Shown piece by piece: positions 1-8,483 of a stretch of 10,166 bases of DNA (position 1 is the first letter of the stretch; the number at the start of each line of letters is the position of its first letter). Under the pieces are notes generated by a model. It was given only the letters and a program-made list of their open reading frames with translations, did not search any database and was not told the origin of the DNA. The DNA lies in the NCBI GenBank assembly GCA_017430675.1, contig JAFRMM010000201.1:1-10166 (forward strand), written 5' to 3'. Made by a program: the position numbers and the translations under genes. Source of the stretch: Prevotella sp. Its GTDB lineage: Bacteria; Bacteroidota; Bacteroidia; Bacteroidales; Bacteroidaceae.

Positions 1-1485
1 CTCGGCTACAGCACTGTTCAGGGCGATCATTGCGCTAGCGCAGTTAGCCTCAGAACCTACAGCACGGAACTCGAAACGGTTACCTGTGAAGGCAAATGGA
101 GAGGTACGGTTGCGGTCGGTGTTGTCGATGAGCAGTTCAGGAATCTCAGGGATATCCATCTTCAATCCCTGCTTGCCAGCCATAGCGAGGATATCATCGA
201 CATCGGCCTTCTCGATGTGGTCGAGCAGCTCAGAAACCTGCTTACCGAGGAACGAAGATACGATGGCTGGGGGAGCCTCGTTAGCACCCAGACGGTGAGC
301 GTTGGTAGCACTCATAATGCTGGCCTTCAGCAGTCCGTTGTGCTTGTAAACACCCATCAGGGTCTCTACGATGAAAGTAGCGAAGCGCAGGTTCTGTTCA
401 GCAGTCTTACCAGGAGCATGCAGCAGTACACCCGTATCGGTGCTCAAGCTCCAGTTGTTGTGCTTACCACTACCGTTGATACCTGCGAAGGGCTTCTCAT
501 GCAGCAGTACACGGAAACCGTGCTTGCGGGCCACCTTCTTCATCAGTGACATGAGCATCATGTTATGATCGACGGCCAGGTTGGTCTCCTCGAAGATAGG
601 AGCGAGTTCAAACTGGTTGGGAGCCACCTCGTTGTGACGGGTCTTACAAGGAACGCCGAGTTCCAGGGCTTGGATCTCGAGGTCGCGCATGAAGGCAGCG
701 ACACGCTCAGGGATGCTTCCGAAGTAGTGGTCGTCCATCTGCTGGTTCTTGGCAGAGTCGTGTCCCATCAGGGTACGACCTGTCAGCAGGGGGTCAGGAC
801 GGGCTGCATAGAGGCCTTCATCTACCAGGAAGTACTCCTGTTCCCAGCCGAGGTTAGAAGTGACCTTCTTTACAGCGGGATCGAAATAGTGGCAGACATC
901 AACGGCAGCCACGTTTACGGCGTGCAGGGCGCGCAGCAGCGGTGCCTTATAGTCGAGTGCCTCACCGCTATAACTGATAAATACGGTGGGGATACACAGG
1001 GTATCGTCGATGATGAACACAGGCGATGTAGGATCCCATGCCGAGTAACCGCGGGCCTCGAAAGTCGAGCGGATACCACCAGAGGGGAAGGAAGAGGCAT
1101 CGGGCTCCTGCTGAACGAGAAGTTTACCTGTGAACTCCTCTACCATACCACCCTTGCCGTCATGCTCAATGAAAGAGTCATGCTTCTCGGCGGTTCCCTC
1201 CGTCAGGGGCTGGAACCAGTGTGTATAGTGGGTGACACCGTTCTCTACGGCCCACTGCTTCATGCCAGCGGCTACAGCATCGGCGATGTCGCGATCCAGA
1301 CGGGCACCATTGTCCATCACATCGATCATCTTCTCATAGACCTGCTTCGGCAGGTACTTGTACATCTTCTCACGGTTGAAGACCTTCTTGCCAAAATACT
1401 CGTAAGGTCTCTCACTGGGTGCTTTCACGTCGAGTGGCTTCTTCTTGAAAGCCTCACCGACAACCTGAAATCTTAATGCTTCCAT
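1..1485 (-). CDS. glnN: Glutamine synthetase type III (GSIII), C-terminus cut off by window edge
   Basis: Makes glutamine from glutamate, ammonium and ATP in the cytoplasm. 495 codons are open from the ATG at 1485 to the window edge; GSIII proteins are about 730 residues, so roughly the last 235 lie outside. GSIII hallmarks in order: FPSGGIRSTFEARGY at residues 133-147, NLGWEQEYFLVD at 211-222 with metal-type glutamates E215 and E217, KTRHNEVAPNQFELAP at 281-296, HEKPFAGINGSGKHNNW at 329-345, and NRFEFRAVGS at 469-478. This pattern separates it from GlnA types I and II. The start is preceded by an A-rich stretch (AGAAAGATT) instead of a strong Shine-Dalgarno. It lies 28 bp after dapF with no visible promoter between them, so it is probably the fourth operon gene. 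No frameshift is seen. Confidence 0.96.
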   Translation of the reverse strand, partial: MEALRFQVVGEAFKKKPLDVKAPSERPYEYFGKKVFNREKMYKYLPKQVYEKMIDVMDNGARLDRDIADAVAAGMKQWAVENGVTHYTHWFQPLTEGTAEKHDSFIEHDGKGGMVEEFTGKLLVQQEPDASSFPSGGIRSTFEARGYSAWDPTSPVFIIDDTLCIPTVFISYSGEALDYKAPLLRALHAVNVAAVDVCHYFDPAVKKVTSNLGWEQEYFLVDEGLYAARPDPLLTGRTLMGHDSAKNQQMDDHYFGSIPERVAAFMRDLEIQALELGVPCKTRHNEVAPNQFELAPIFEETNLAVDHNMMLMSLMKKVARKHGFRVLLHEKPFAGINGSGKHNNWSLSTDTGVLLHAPGKTAEQNLRFATFIVETLMGVYKHNGLLKASIMSATNAHRLGANEAPPAIVSSFLGKQVSELLDHIEKADVDDILAMAGKQGLKMDIPEIPELLIDNTDRNRTSPFAFTGNRFEFRAVGSEANCASAMIALNSAVAE

Positions 1486-1513
1486 AATCTTTCTGTGTTT
1501 GGTGTTAATACTA

Positions 1514-2317
1514 TTATAATTCTATTTCTCCATCATAGACAAAGGCGGCAGGCCCCGTCATATAGACACGGTTATCCTTTTCCCGCCATTCGATGCTGAG
1601 TGTTCCGCCATCCATGACGATCTGCGACTGACGGCTGGCGCGACCTGTGAGGGCAGCGGCAACGGCTGTAGCACAGGCACCTGTACCACAGGCCTGTGTG
1701 ATACCACTGCCACGTTCCCAGACACGTACGCGGATGTTGCCATCATCTTCTACACGGGCGAATTCGATGTTGCAGCGTTGTGGAAAGGCAGGATGCTTTT
1801 CCAGTGCACGGCCTGTTTCTCCCACCTGATCTACATTGTCCGTGAAGATGACGTAGTGAGGGTTGCCCATCGAGACAAAGGTGCCTTGTGTAAGACCACG
1901 ATTAGTCAAGAACTGCGTCACATCTTCCAGTGTCGGCTCGCCCATATCTACTGTGACGCTTTCCACGGTGCCGTCAGTGAGGTGCAAGCGTAAGATCTTG
2001 ATGCCTGACAGCGTCAGCAGACGGATCTCCGTCTGCTCGGTGAGACCGCGCTCATAGAGATATTTCCCGATACACCGCGATGCATTGCCGCACATCATAG
2101 CCTCACTGCCATCGGCGTTGAAGATGCGCATGGAGAAGTCGGCCTCAGGAATCGATGATTCACCGATGAGCACCAGTCCGTCGGAGCCGATGCCCTTGTG
2201 ACGGTTGCTCCACAGGATGGCTGCCTTCGCTGGATCAGCGATGGGGTGGCGTATGGTATCGACGTAGATATAGTCGTTACCGCAGCCGTGCATCTTGGTG
2301 AAGGGAATCTTAGACAT
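1514..2317 (-). CDS. dapF: Diaminopimelate epimerase
   Basis: Cofactor-independent racemase-type enzyme converting LL- to meso-diaminopimelate, the last step before lysine and a peptidoglycan building block. At 267 residues it is near the family's usual length (about 270). The N-terminus has [13 protein letters not shown] (residues 8-20). The two catalytic cysteines are C76 in MMCGNASRC and C210 in [14 protein letters not shown] at 151-156 and the ERGSG loop at 201-205 are also family features. Its ATG (2317-2315) lies inside the end of gltD, overlapping by 8 nt (ATGTCTAA), which suggests translational coupling. It stops 28 bp before glnN. Its place between GOGAT and GS genes may reflect the glutamate-dependent aminotransferase step of DAP synthesis; that link is inference. 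Confidence 0.96.
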   Translation of the reverse strand: MSKIPFTKMHGCGNDYIYVDTIRHPIADPAKAAILWSNRHKGIGSDGLVLIGESSIPEADFSMRIFNADGSEAMMCGNASRCIGKYLYERGLTEQTEIRLLTLSGIKILRLHLTDGTVESVTVDMGEPTLEDVTQFLTNRGLTQGTFVSMGNPHYVIFTDNVDQVGETGRALEKHPAFPQRCNIEFARVEDDGNIRVRVWERGSGITQACGTGACATAVAAALTGRASRQSQIVMDGGTLSIEWREKDNRVYMTGPAAFVYDGEIEL

Positions 2318-3695
2318 ATTTTAGAGGTGAGGGGTTAGAGGCGAGATACTTATTTACCTTTTGTGCAGTCTGGCGCCCGCTGGCCATGGCGCGAACGACA
2401 AGCGATGCTCCATTGGCGGCATCACCGCAGACGAAGACGTTCTTGGGGTACTCAGGATGCTCAGGCTTCAGGAATCCCATGGCGAGGAGTACGAGTTCGG
2501 CCTTGATGATCTCGGGCTTACCTTTCTCGACCATGATCGGACGGCCACCCTCGGGGTTGGGCTTCCAGTCGATTTCCTGTACCTTGACACCTGTCAGTTT
2601 GCCGTTCTCGCCCAGGAACTCCAGCGTGTTGATGTTCCAGCGACGGGTACAACCTTCCTCATGCGAAGAGGTGGTCTTGAGCGTACGTGGCCAGTTGGGC
2701 CAGGGGTTTTGAGGATCGTCAGGTCCCTCTACGGGCTTGGGCATGATCTCGATCTGTGTCACGCTCTTGCATCCCTGACGGTGGGCTGTACCGATACAGT
2801 CAGAGCCCGTATCACCACCACCGATCACCAGTACATCCTTGCCTTTGGCGGTGATGCGCTCGTCCTTACTAAACTCCATGCCTGCCAAAACACGATTCTG
2901 CTGAGAGAGCAGTTCGAGGGCGAAGTGAACGCCCTTCAGTTCACGGCCCGGAGCCTTGAGGTCTCTGGCGGTAGGTGTACCTGTGGAGATGACGTAGGCA
3001 TCATAGGATTTCCTAGGATTTCCTAGATTTCCTAAATTTCCCAGTTCAACGGCTTCACCATATTTGAAGGTGATACCTTCTTCCTCCATTAACTTCAGGC
3101 GACGGTCGATAATCGTCTTGTTGAGTTTGAAGTTGGGGATGCCGTAGCGGAGCAGACCGCCAGCGGCCTCGTTCTTCTCGAAGACGGTAACGGTATAGCC
3201 CATCTGGTTCAGGTCGTTGGCGGCGGCGAGTCCTGCAGGACCGGCACCGATCACGGCCACCTTCTTACCGTTGCGCTCAGGGATATGCGGTTGGATATAA
3301 CCTTCACGGAAGGCAGCCTCGATGATGGCGGCCTCGTCCTCGCGGTTGGTCGTCGGCTCGTGGTTGTAGCGGTTCAGCACACAGGCCTTCTCGCAGAGGG
3401 CGGGACAGATACGACCCGTGAACTCTGGGAAAGGGTTCGTGCTGGTGAGCAACTGATAAGCCAACTCCCAGTCTCCTTTGAAGAGGGCATCATTCCACTC
3501 TGGAGCCTTGTTGCCCAACGGACAAGCCCAGTGGCAGAAAGGTACGCCACAGTCCATGCAACGGCTGGCCTGTTCGCGGCGCTGGTGGGTGTTGAGCGTC
3601 TGCTCCACCTCGCCGAAATCGTGGATTCTATCGTGAATCGGACGGTATCCCGCCTCCTGGCGGTGTATCTCTAAAAATGCTTTAGGATTTCCCAT
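2310..3695 (-). CDS. gltD: Glutamate synthase (NADPH) small subunit
   Basis: Beta subunit of NADPH-GOGAT; takes electrons from NADPH through FAD and passes them via Fe-S clusters to GltB. The protein has 461 residues from the ATG at 3695. The Fe-S N-terminal domain shows C46, C49, C54 and C58 ([14 protein letters not shown]), then C97, C101 and C105 ([10 protein letters not shown]). FAD motif GAGPAG is at 150-155, NADPH motif GGGDTG at 292-297, and a C-terminal FAD region VCGDAANG at 422-429. I chose ATG 3695 because [19 protein letters not shown] is the conserved start; an in-frame TTG at 3725 would add ten residues coded by a tandem array. Two oddities: residues 218-226 are LGN three times, coded by a DNA repeat, and the last ten residues (452-461) are mostly coded by another array. 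Confidence 0.96.
   Translation of the reverse strand: MGNPKAFLEIHRQEAGYRPIHDRIHDFGEVEQTLNTHQRREQASRCMDCGVPFCHWACPLGNKAPEWNDALFKGDWELAYQLLTSTNPFPEFTGRICPALCEKACVLNRYNHEPTTNREDEAAIIEAAFREGYIQPHIPERNGKKVAVIGAGPAGLAAANDLNQMGYTVTVFEKNEAAGGLLRYGIPNFKLNKTIIDRRLKLMEEEGITFKYGEAVELGNLGNLGNPRKSYDAYVISTGTPTARDLKAPGRELKGVHFALELLSQQNRVLAGMEFSKDERITAKGKDVLVIGGGDTGSDCIGTAHRQGCKSVTQIEIMPKPVEGPDDPQNPWPNWPRTLKTTSSHEEGCTRRWNINTLEFLGENGKLTGVKVQEIDWKPNPEGGRPIMVEKGKPEIIKAELVLLAMGFLKPEHPEYPKNVFVCGDAANGASLVVRAMASGRQTAQKVNKYLASNPSPLKYV
2321..2348 (-). repeat. Degenerate heptamer array coding the GltD tail, next to the dapF start
   Basis: Read on the coding strand, four 7-nt blocks follow one another: TATCTCG, CCTCTAA, CCCCTCA, CCTCTAA. 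They encode GltD residues 450-459 and end 3 nt before the dapF ATG. The gltD stop then overlaps dapF. A gain or loss of one unit would shift the gltD frame and move its stop relative to dapF. That the array arose by slippage is inference. Confidence 0.6.
3004..3042 (-). repeat. Intragenic 9/10-nt tandem array in gltD (LGN repeats)
   Basis: The coding strand carries four consecutive units: GGGAAATTTA, GGAAATCTA, GGAAATCCTA and GGAAATCCTA. In the gltD frame they give [12 protein letters not shown] within residues 219-230, between two conserved parts of the nucleotide-binding domain. The 10-mer GGAAATCCTA also occurs at gltD codons 2-5 (3692-3683). Nine-nt units keep the frame, ten-nt units do not. 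Confidence 0.75.
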
Positions 3696-3730
3696 AATTA
3701 TCAATAAACAATAACCAATAACCAATAACC
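3696..3730 (-). repeat. Five heptamers filling the gltB-gltD spacer
   Basis: On the coding strand: GGTTATT three times, then GTTTATT and GATAATT, directly abutting the gltD ATG. With one extra base after the gltB stop codon, these 35 bp make up the entire 36-bp intergenic gap. There is no Shine-Dalgarno sequence, so the A/T-rich array itself must be the translation initiation region of gltD, or gltD is coupled to gltB. Confidence 0.8.
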
Positions 3731-3731
3731 G

Positions 3732-6700
3732 TTAATACTCGCGTGTCATGTCGGCGATCTTCTCGCGTAGTTTCTTCATCTGCTCCTCCTGAAGCACGCG
3801 TTTGTACTCGATAGGTACCACCTGGATAAAGTCTGTGACGTAGCGCTGCCAGTCGTCGAGCATCCGTCCTGCGAGGGCAGAACCCGTGTGGAGGTAGTGC
3901 TGACGGATCAGTTCCAGCAGTTCCTTGCGGCTGACACTGTCCTCGACGAGTCCCAGTTCCACCATATCCATGTTACAGAAGTAGTCGAACGTATGGTCCT
4001 TGTCATAGACGTAGGCCACACCGCCACTCATACCGGCTGCGAAGTTACGGCCCGTCTTACCGAGCACCACCACGCGACCACCAGTCATATATTCACAGCA
4101 GTGATCGCCAGCGCCCTCGATGACGGCGATGGCACCTGAGTTACGCACACCGAAGCGCTCACCCACCTTACCATTGATATAGAGTTCACCGCTGGTGGCA
4201 CCATAGAGACCCGTATTACCTGCGATGATGTTCTCCTCAGCCTTGAAGTTCGAACGCGTTGGTGGCAGGATGGCGATACGTCCGCCGCTGAGACCCTTGG
4301 CGAAGTAGTCGTTGGTCTCACCCTCCAGTTTGAAACTGATGCCGTGGGCGAGGAAAGCACCAAACGACTGTCCGGCTGAACCCTTGAACTTTACGTTGAT
4401 GGTATCGTCGGGCAGACCTGCCAGACCGTATTTCCCTGCTACCGTGCCAGAGAGCATCGTACCCACGGCACGATCTGTATTTTTGATGGCATAGTCGAGT
4501 GACACCTCCTTCTGTTGGCCGATGGCCTTGGCGGCTGCCTCGATCATCTGTTGGTCGAGGATCGTGCCCTGCATACCTAATGGTACGGCGGGCTTTGTCA
4601 TGTCACCCGTGAAGTGGAGCGTACCCTCTTCCTTGTTCAACAGTCTGTCGAAGTCGAGCACGGAGGCGCCCGTCTCGATGAGGTCTGTACGACCAACGAT
4701 ATCGTTGAGGCACTTGAAGCCCATCTCGGCCAGATACTCGCGTACCTCTTGGGCGAGGAACGTGAAGTAGTTCACAAGATATTCATATCTTCCTACGAAG
4801 TGCTTCCTCAGTTCTGCGTTCTGCGTAGCCACACCCATCGGACAGGTGTTAAGGTTACATTTGCGCATCATCACACAGCCCAGAACGATCAGTGCTGCTG
4901 TACCGAAGCCAAACTCCTCAGCACCCAGCAAGGCCATCAGCACGATGTCGCGACCTGTCTTGATCTGACCATCTACCTGCAGACGGACATTGCTGCGCAG
5001 GCCGTTGCGTACGAGTGTCTGCTGGGTCTCAGAGAGTCCGATCTCAGGCGAGATACCAGCGAAGCGCATGCTCGAGGCGGGACTTGCGCCCGTACCACCC
5101 TCGGCACCACTGATGATGATCAGGTCGGCCTTGGCCTTGGCGACACCCGCGGCAATCGTACCCACACCACTCTCAGCAACAAGTTTCACGCTGACAGCAG
5201 CCTTCGGGTTCACGTTCTTCAGGTCGAAGATCAACTGAGCCAGATCCTCAATACTATAGATGTCGTGATGAGGTGGGGGCGAGATCAGTGAGATGCCAGG
5301 AATGGAGTGACGCGTCTTGGCGATCACCTCGTTCACCTTGAAGCCAGGCAGTTGTCCGCCCTCTCCAGGCTTGGCACCCTGTGCCACCTTGATCTGTATC
5401 TCTTCAGCATTCACCAGATACTCTACGGTCACACCGAAACGGCCTGATGCTACTTGCTTCGTCTTTGAACTGAGGCTAATGCCATCGAACGTCGAGTGGA
5501 AGCGCTCAGAGTCTTCACCACCCTCACCAGTGTTCGAGCGGGCACCGAGTTTGTTCATGGCCAGACAGATAGCCTCGTGAGCCTCCTTCGAGAGGGCACC
5601 AAACGACATGGCACCTGCCACGAAGTGCTTCACAATGTTCTCTACGGGCTCCACCTCGTCGATGCTGATGGGATTCTTCTTCCAACCCATGAAGTCGCGG
5701 ATGAAGATGGGCGACTCCTTGGTATCCACCAGTTTAGAGAACTGCTTGAACTTCTCGTAGTTACCCGTCCGCGTGGCCAGTTGCAGGGTGGCGATCGTCT
5801 CAGGGTTCCAGGCATGCTTGATACCGTCCTTGCGCCAGTGGAACTGACCCAGGTTAGGCAGGAATGTGGTGTCTGTGTTGCTATGGGCAAAGGCTGCCTG
5901 ATGCATGGCTACGGCGTCGCTAGCGATCTTGTCCAGTCCGATGCCGCCGATGGTGCTCACCTCCGTGCCGAAGTAGGTCTTCAGGAGGTTCTCGCTCAGT
6001 CCGATGCTCTCGAAGATCTTTGCACCGCGATAGGAGCGGATGGTCGAGATACCCATCTTGGCCATGATCTTAAACAGACCCTTCTTGACGGCCTTGATAT
6101 AGTTGGCCTCGGCAGTGGCGTAGTCTTCTTGTATCTTATGCTGCTTCACGAGGTTGTCGAGGATGGCGAACGTCATGTAGGGACAGAGGGCTGAAGCACC
6201 GTAGCCCAACAACAGGGCGGCATGCATCGTCTCACGGATCTCACCACTCTCCACGATCAGCGCCGTCTGCACACGTTTGCCGACGGAGATCAGATAGTGA
6301 TGGACAGCGCTTACTGCCAACAGACTTGGGATGGCCACGTGCTCGGCATCCACATCGCGGTCGCTCAGGATGATGTAGTTATAACCCTCATCCACGCTCT
6401 TCTCAGCCTGATGACACAGGGCATCGAGTGCTTCGCGCAGACCGTCGCCACCCTTCGTTCCATCGAACAAAGTAGGCAACTTAATGGTATTGAATCCCTT
6501 ATAGCGGATGTTGCAGAGGATATCGAGTTGTGTGTTGTTCAGGATCGGATGGGGCAGACGCACCATCTTACAGTTCGTCTCGTCAGGGTTCAGGATGCCC
6601 GTACCCACGCGGCCGATATATTCCGTCAACGACATCACCAGTTCCTCGCGGATGGAGTCGATGGCAGGGTTCGTCACCTGGGCGAACTGCTGACGGAAGT

Positions 6701-8219
6701 AGTTGAAGAACGTCTGCGGCTTGTCTGAGAGAACGGCCAGTGGCGTATCGTTACCCATCGAGGCTGTCGGCTCCTGACCGTTCACGGCCATCGGTATGAT
6801 GGTGGCGTCGATATCCTCGGCACCGTAGCCGAACATCACCTCTTTCTTCAGCAGGTCGCTGACACCGTTCTCTACGTGGCGGCCGCTCTTCAGTTTCTCC
6901 AGTTGGATGCGGTTCGTGCTCAGCCACTGGCGATACGGATGCTCACTCGCCAACTGCTGTTTGATCTCGCCGTCGTAGTAGATCTTTCCTTCCTTCGTAT
7001 CAATGAGCAGGATCTTACCAGGTTGCAGACGACCCTTCTCGGCGATCTCTGTGGGGTCGAAGTCCATCACACCCACCTCCGAGGCCACGATCATCGTGTT
7101 GTTCTTGGTGATGGTATAACGGGCGGGACGCAGACCGTTACGGTCGAGCATACCACCAGCGAAACGTCCGTCGCTGAACAGCAGGGCGGCAGGACCGTCC
7201 CATGGCTCCATTAGGATGGAATGGTACTCATAGAATGCCTTCAGGTCCTCCGAGATGGGGTTCTTGTCGTTGAACGACTCAGGCACCAGTACGCTCATGG
7301 CATGGGGCAGCGAGAGACCGCTCATCACGAAGAATTCCAGTACGTTGTCGAGACTGGCTGAGTCGCTCATGCCAGGCTGTACGATGGGTGAGATGGCCTT
7401 GGCATCGCCTAAGGCCTCACTCGACAGCACGCTCTCACGGGCCTGCATCCAACCGCGGTTGCCACGGATGGTGTTGATCTCACCGTTGTGACACAACAGG
7501 CGGAAGGGCTGGGCCAGCGACCACGTCGGAAATGTGTTTGTGCTGAAACGTGAGTGCACCAGCGCCAGTCCGCTTGTCAGATAGGGGTTGGTGAGATCAG
7601 GGAAATACTGACGCACTTGCATCGACGACAGCATACCCTTGTATATCATGTTGGTGTTGCTCAGTGAACAGATGTAGAAGTCCTTGTGACTGATGCGGCG
7701 CTCGATCTTCTTTCTGATAATATATAAGGTACGCGAAAAGGTCTCGACTTTATCGTCGCTGACACCCGTGATGAAGATCTGTTTGATGGCGGGCTCCGTA
7801 CCCAGGGCGGCTTCGCCCAGACAGTCGGGGTTTGTGGGCACGTTGCGCAGGTGCATCAACTGCAGTCCCTCGCGCTCGATCTCCTCGATCATGATGCTCA
7901 GGATCTCCTGCTGTGCCTTCTCCTCTTTGGGCAGGAACACCAGACCAGTACCGTATTTACCCTTCTCTGGCACGGGGATGCCCTGCAACAGGATGAACTC
8001 GTGGGGTATCTGGATCATGATGCCCGCACCGTCTCCGTCTTTTCCTACCTCTGCACCGCGGTGGCGCATGTTCTCCAGCACCCGCAATGCATGATCCACC
8101 AGTTCATGGCTCTTGTTACCGTGGATATTAACAATCATACCCACGCCACACGCGTCATGTTCGTAATCACGCTGGTAGAGTCCTTTGTTGTTTGCTTGAG
8201 TTTGCTTGCACTTTGTCAT
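3732..8219 (-). CDS. gltB: Glutamate synthase (GOGAT) large subunit
   Basis: Alpha subunit of glutamate synthase: releases ammonia from glutamine, channels it to the FMN site and reductively aminates 2-oxoglutarate to glutamate. 1495 residues, the normal length for bacterial GltB. The class II amidotransferase domain begins with nucleophile C24 in YEHDACGVGM, so about 23 residues are probably removed as a propeptide; HSRFSTNTFPTW (222-233) and CHNGEINT (243-250) follow. The FMN/synthase domain has GEGGEDSERF (898-907), KPGEGGQLPG (950-959) and SGAEGGTGASP (1037-1047). 3Fe-4S cysteines are C1115, C1121 and C1126. The C-terminal beta-helix carries Gly-rich repeats near 1372-1400. ATG 8219 has AAGGA (8228-8224) four bases upstream. 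First gene of the operon; gltD follows after 36 bp. No missing catalytic residue was found. Confidence 0.97.
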   Translation of the reverse strand: MTKCKQTQANNKGLYQRDYEHDACGVGMIVNIHGNKSHELVDHALRVLENMRHRGAEVGKDGDGAGIMIQIPHEFILLQGIPVPEKGKYGTGLVFLPKEEKAQQEILSIMIEEIEREGLQLMHLRNVPTNPDCLGEAALGTEPAIKQIFITGVSDDKVETFSRTLYIIRKKIERRISHKDFYICSLSNTNMIYKGMLSSMQVRQYFPDLTNPYLTSGLALVHSRFSTNTFPTWSLAQPFRLLCHNGEINTIRGNRGWMQARESVLSSEALGDAKAISPIVQPGMSDSASLDNVLEFFVMSGLSLPHAMSVLVPESFNDKNPISEDLKAFYEYHSILMEPWDGPAALLFSDGRFAGGMLDRNGLRPARYTITKNNTMIVASEVGVMDFDPTEIAEKGRLQPGKILLIDTKEGKIYYDGEIKQQLASEHPYRQWLSTNRIQLEKLKSGRHVENGVSDLLKKEVMFGYGAEDIDATIIPMAVNGQEPTASMGNDTPLAVLSDKPQTFFNYFRQQFAQVTNPAIDSIREELVMSLTEYIGRVGTGILNPDETNCKMVRLPHPILNNTQLDILCNIRYKGFNTIKLPTLFDGTKGGDGLREALDALCHQAEKSVDEGYNYIILSDRDVDAEHVAIPSLLAVSAVHHYLISVGKRVQTALIVESGEIRETMHAALLLGYGASALCPYMTFAILDNLVKQHKIQEDYATAEANYIKAVKKGLFKIMAKMGISTIRSYRGAKIFESIGLSENLLKTYFGTEVSTIGGIGLDKIASDAVAMHQAAFAHSNTDTTFLPNLGQFHWRKDGIKHAWNPETIATLQLATRTGNYEKFKQFSKLVDTKESPIFIRDFMGWKKNPISIDEVEPVENIVKHFVAGAMSFGALSKEAHEAICLAMNKLGARSNTGEGGEDSERFHSTFDGISLSSKTKQVASGRFGVTVEYLVNAEEIQIKVAQGAKPGEGGQLPGFKVNEVIAKTRHSIPGISLISPPPHHDIYSIEDLAQLIFDLKNVNPKAAVSVKLVAESGVGTIAAGVAKAKADLIIISGAEGGTGASPASSMRFAGISPEIGLSETQQTLVRNGLRSNVRLQVDGQIKTGRDIVLMALLGAEEFGFGTAALIVLGCVMMRKCNLNTCPMGVATQNAELRKHFVGRYEYLVNYFTFLAQEVREYLAEMGFKCLNDIVGRTDLIETGASVLDFDRLLNKEEGTLHFTGDMTKPAVPLGMQGTILDQQMIEAAAKAIGQQKEVSLDYAIKNTDRAVGTMLSGTVAGKYGLAGLPDDTINVKFKGSAGQSFGAFLAHGISFKLEGETNDYFAKGLSGGRIAILPPTRSNFKAEENIIAGNTGLYGATSGELYINGKVGERFGVRNSGAIAVIEGAGDHCCEYMTGGRVVVLGKTGRNFAAGMSGGVAYVYDKDHTFDYFCNMDMVELGLVEDSVSRKELLELIRQHYLHTGSALAGRMLDDWQRYVTDFIQVVPIEYKRVLQEEQMKKLREKIADMTREY

Positions 8220-8305
8220 ATTATCCTTACTTTTTCTGACATTTTGTTCGTTTCTTGGCGCAAAGTTAATGCATTTTGTTGTCTCTCTAATGTTTTTGCT
8301 TGCAT
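8216..8305 (-). CDS. Possible 29-codon upstream ORF overlapping the gltB start
   Basis: An ATG at 8305 opens a 29-residue frame (begins MQAKTLERQQNALTL, ends KVRII) whose TGA shares an ATGA with the gltB start. Such 4-nt overlaps are typical of translational coupling. However, the putative -7 box lies inside it, so a transcript from that promoter would carry only an internal ATG at 8242 (MSEKVRII). There is no clear ribosome binding site for either. It may well be chance. Confidence 0.15.
   Translation of the reverse strand: MQAKTLERQQNALTLRQETNKMSEKVRII
8224..8228 (-). promoter_or_regulatory. gltB ribosome binding site
   Basis: AAGGA on the minus strand, four bases (TAAT) before the ATG at 8219. 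It supports this start over any later in-frame ATG. Confidence 0.55.
8261..8268 (-). promoter_or_regulatory. Putative gltB -7 box
   Basis: On the minus strand TAACTTTG matches the Bacteroidota -7 consensus TAnnTTTG exactly, about 40 bp before the gltB ATG. No TTTG or TTG stands 19-21 bp upstream; that position reads ATTA or similar. A promoter with a good -7 and poor -33 would fit dependence on an activator, which is inference. Confidence 0.55.
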
Positions 8306-8329
8306 TTTAAATCTTAAAATTCTGTCCAA
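8267..8329 (-). repeat. Spaced element, gltB-facing copy
   Basis: Reads on the minus strand TTGGACAG, 13 nt, AAAATG, 1 nt, AAGCAAAA, 14 nt, ACAAAATG, then CATTA, and runs into the gltB -7 box. The same ordered blocks occur on the plus strand at 8970-9031. Together the two are an inverted pair with each copy pointing at its own gene. Confidence 0.5.
8304..8320. promoter_or_regulatory. Hyphenated palindrome upstream of gltB
   Basis: ATTTTAA-ATC-TTAAAAT is a perfect 7-bp inverted repeat with a 3-bp centre. It lies 36-52 bp upstream of the gltB -7 box, a usual place for a dimeric regulator to bind. In this A+T-rich context it may be chance. Confidence 0.35.
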
Positions 8330-8483
8330 CTTACACTTTTTGCAAATTCCGCCCCTTTAACTTACAATCTATAACCAATCTCCCGTCTCCGTTCGGCAAA
8401 TTATCACAAACTCAAATGGGAACCTATTCCGTTGCCAAGGGGCTTTGCCATGGTTAGTGATCTGTATTTGGGGAGATGAAAAT

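Noticed and set aside
565..1476. 303-codon open frame on the plus strand
   Set aside because: It is fully antisense to glnN, whose frame has unmistakable GSIII motifs; the translation has no recognisable family features.
2361..3026. 221-codon plus-strand open frame
   Set aside because: Antisense shadow of gltD; His/Asp/Leu-rich composition typical of a reverse-frame translation.
3696..3725. TTG start for gltD adding ten residues (VIGYCLLII...)
   Set aside because: The extra residues come from the heptamer array, and [13 protein letters not shown] fits the conserved family start.
3696..3730. CRISPR array
   Set aside because: Units are 7 nt and directly adjacent, with no spacers; no cas genes in the window.
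4614..5291. 225-codon plus-strand open frame, and similar ones at 5496-6194 and 6222-6728
   Set aside because: All lie antisense to gltB, in its FMN/3Fe-4S part or upstream of it; long shadow frames are expected opposite a G+C-balanced coding gene.
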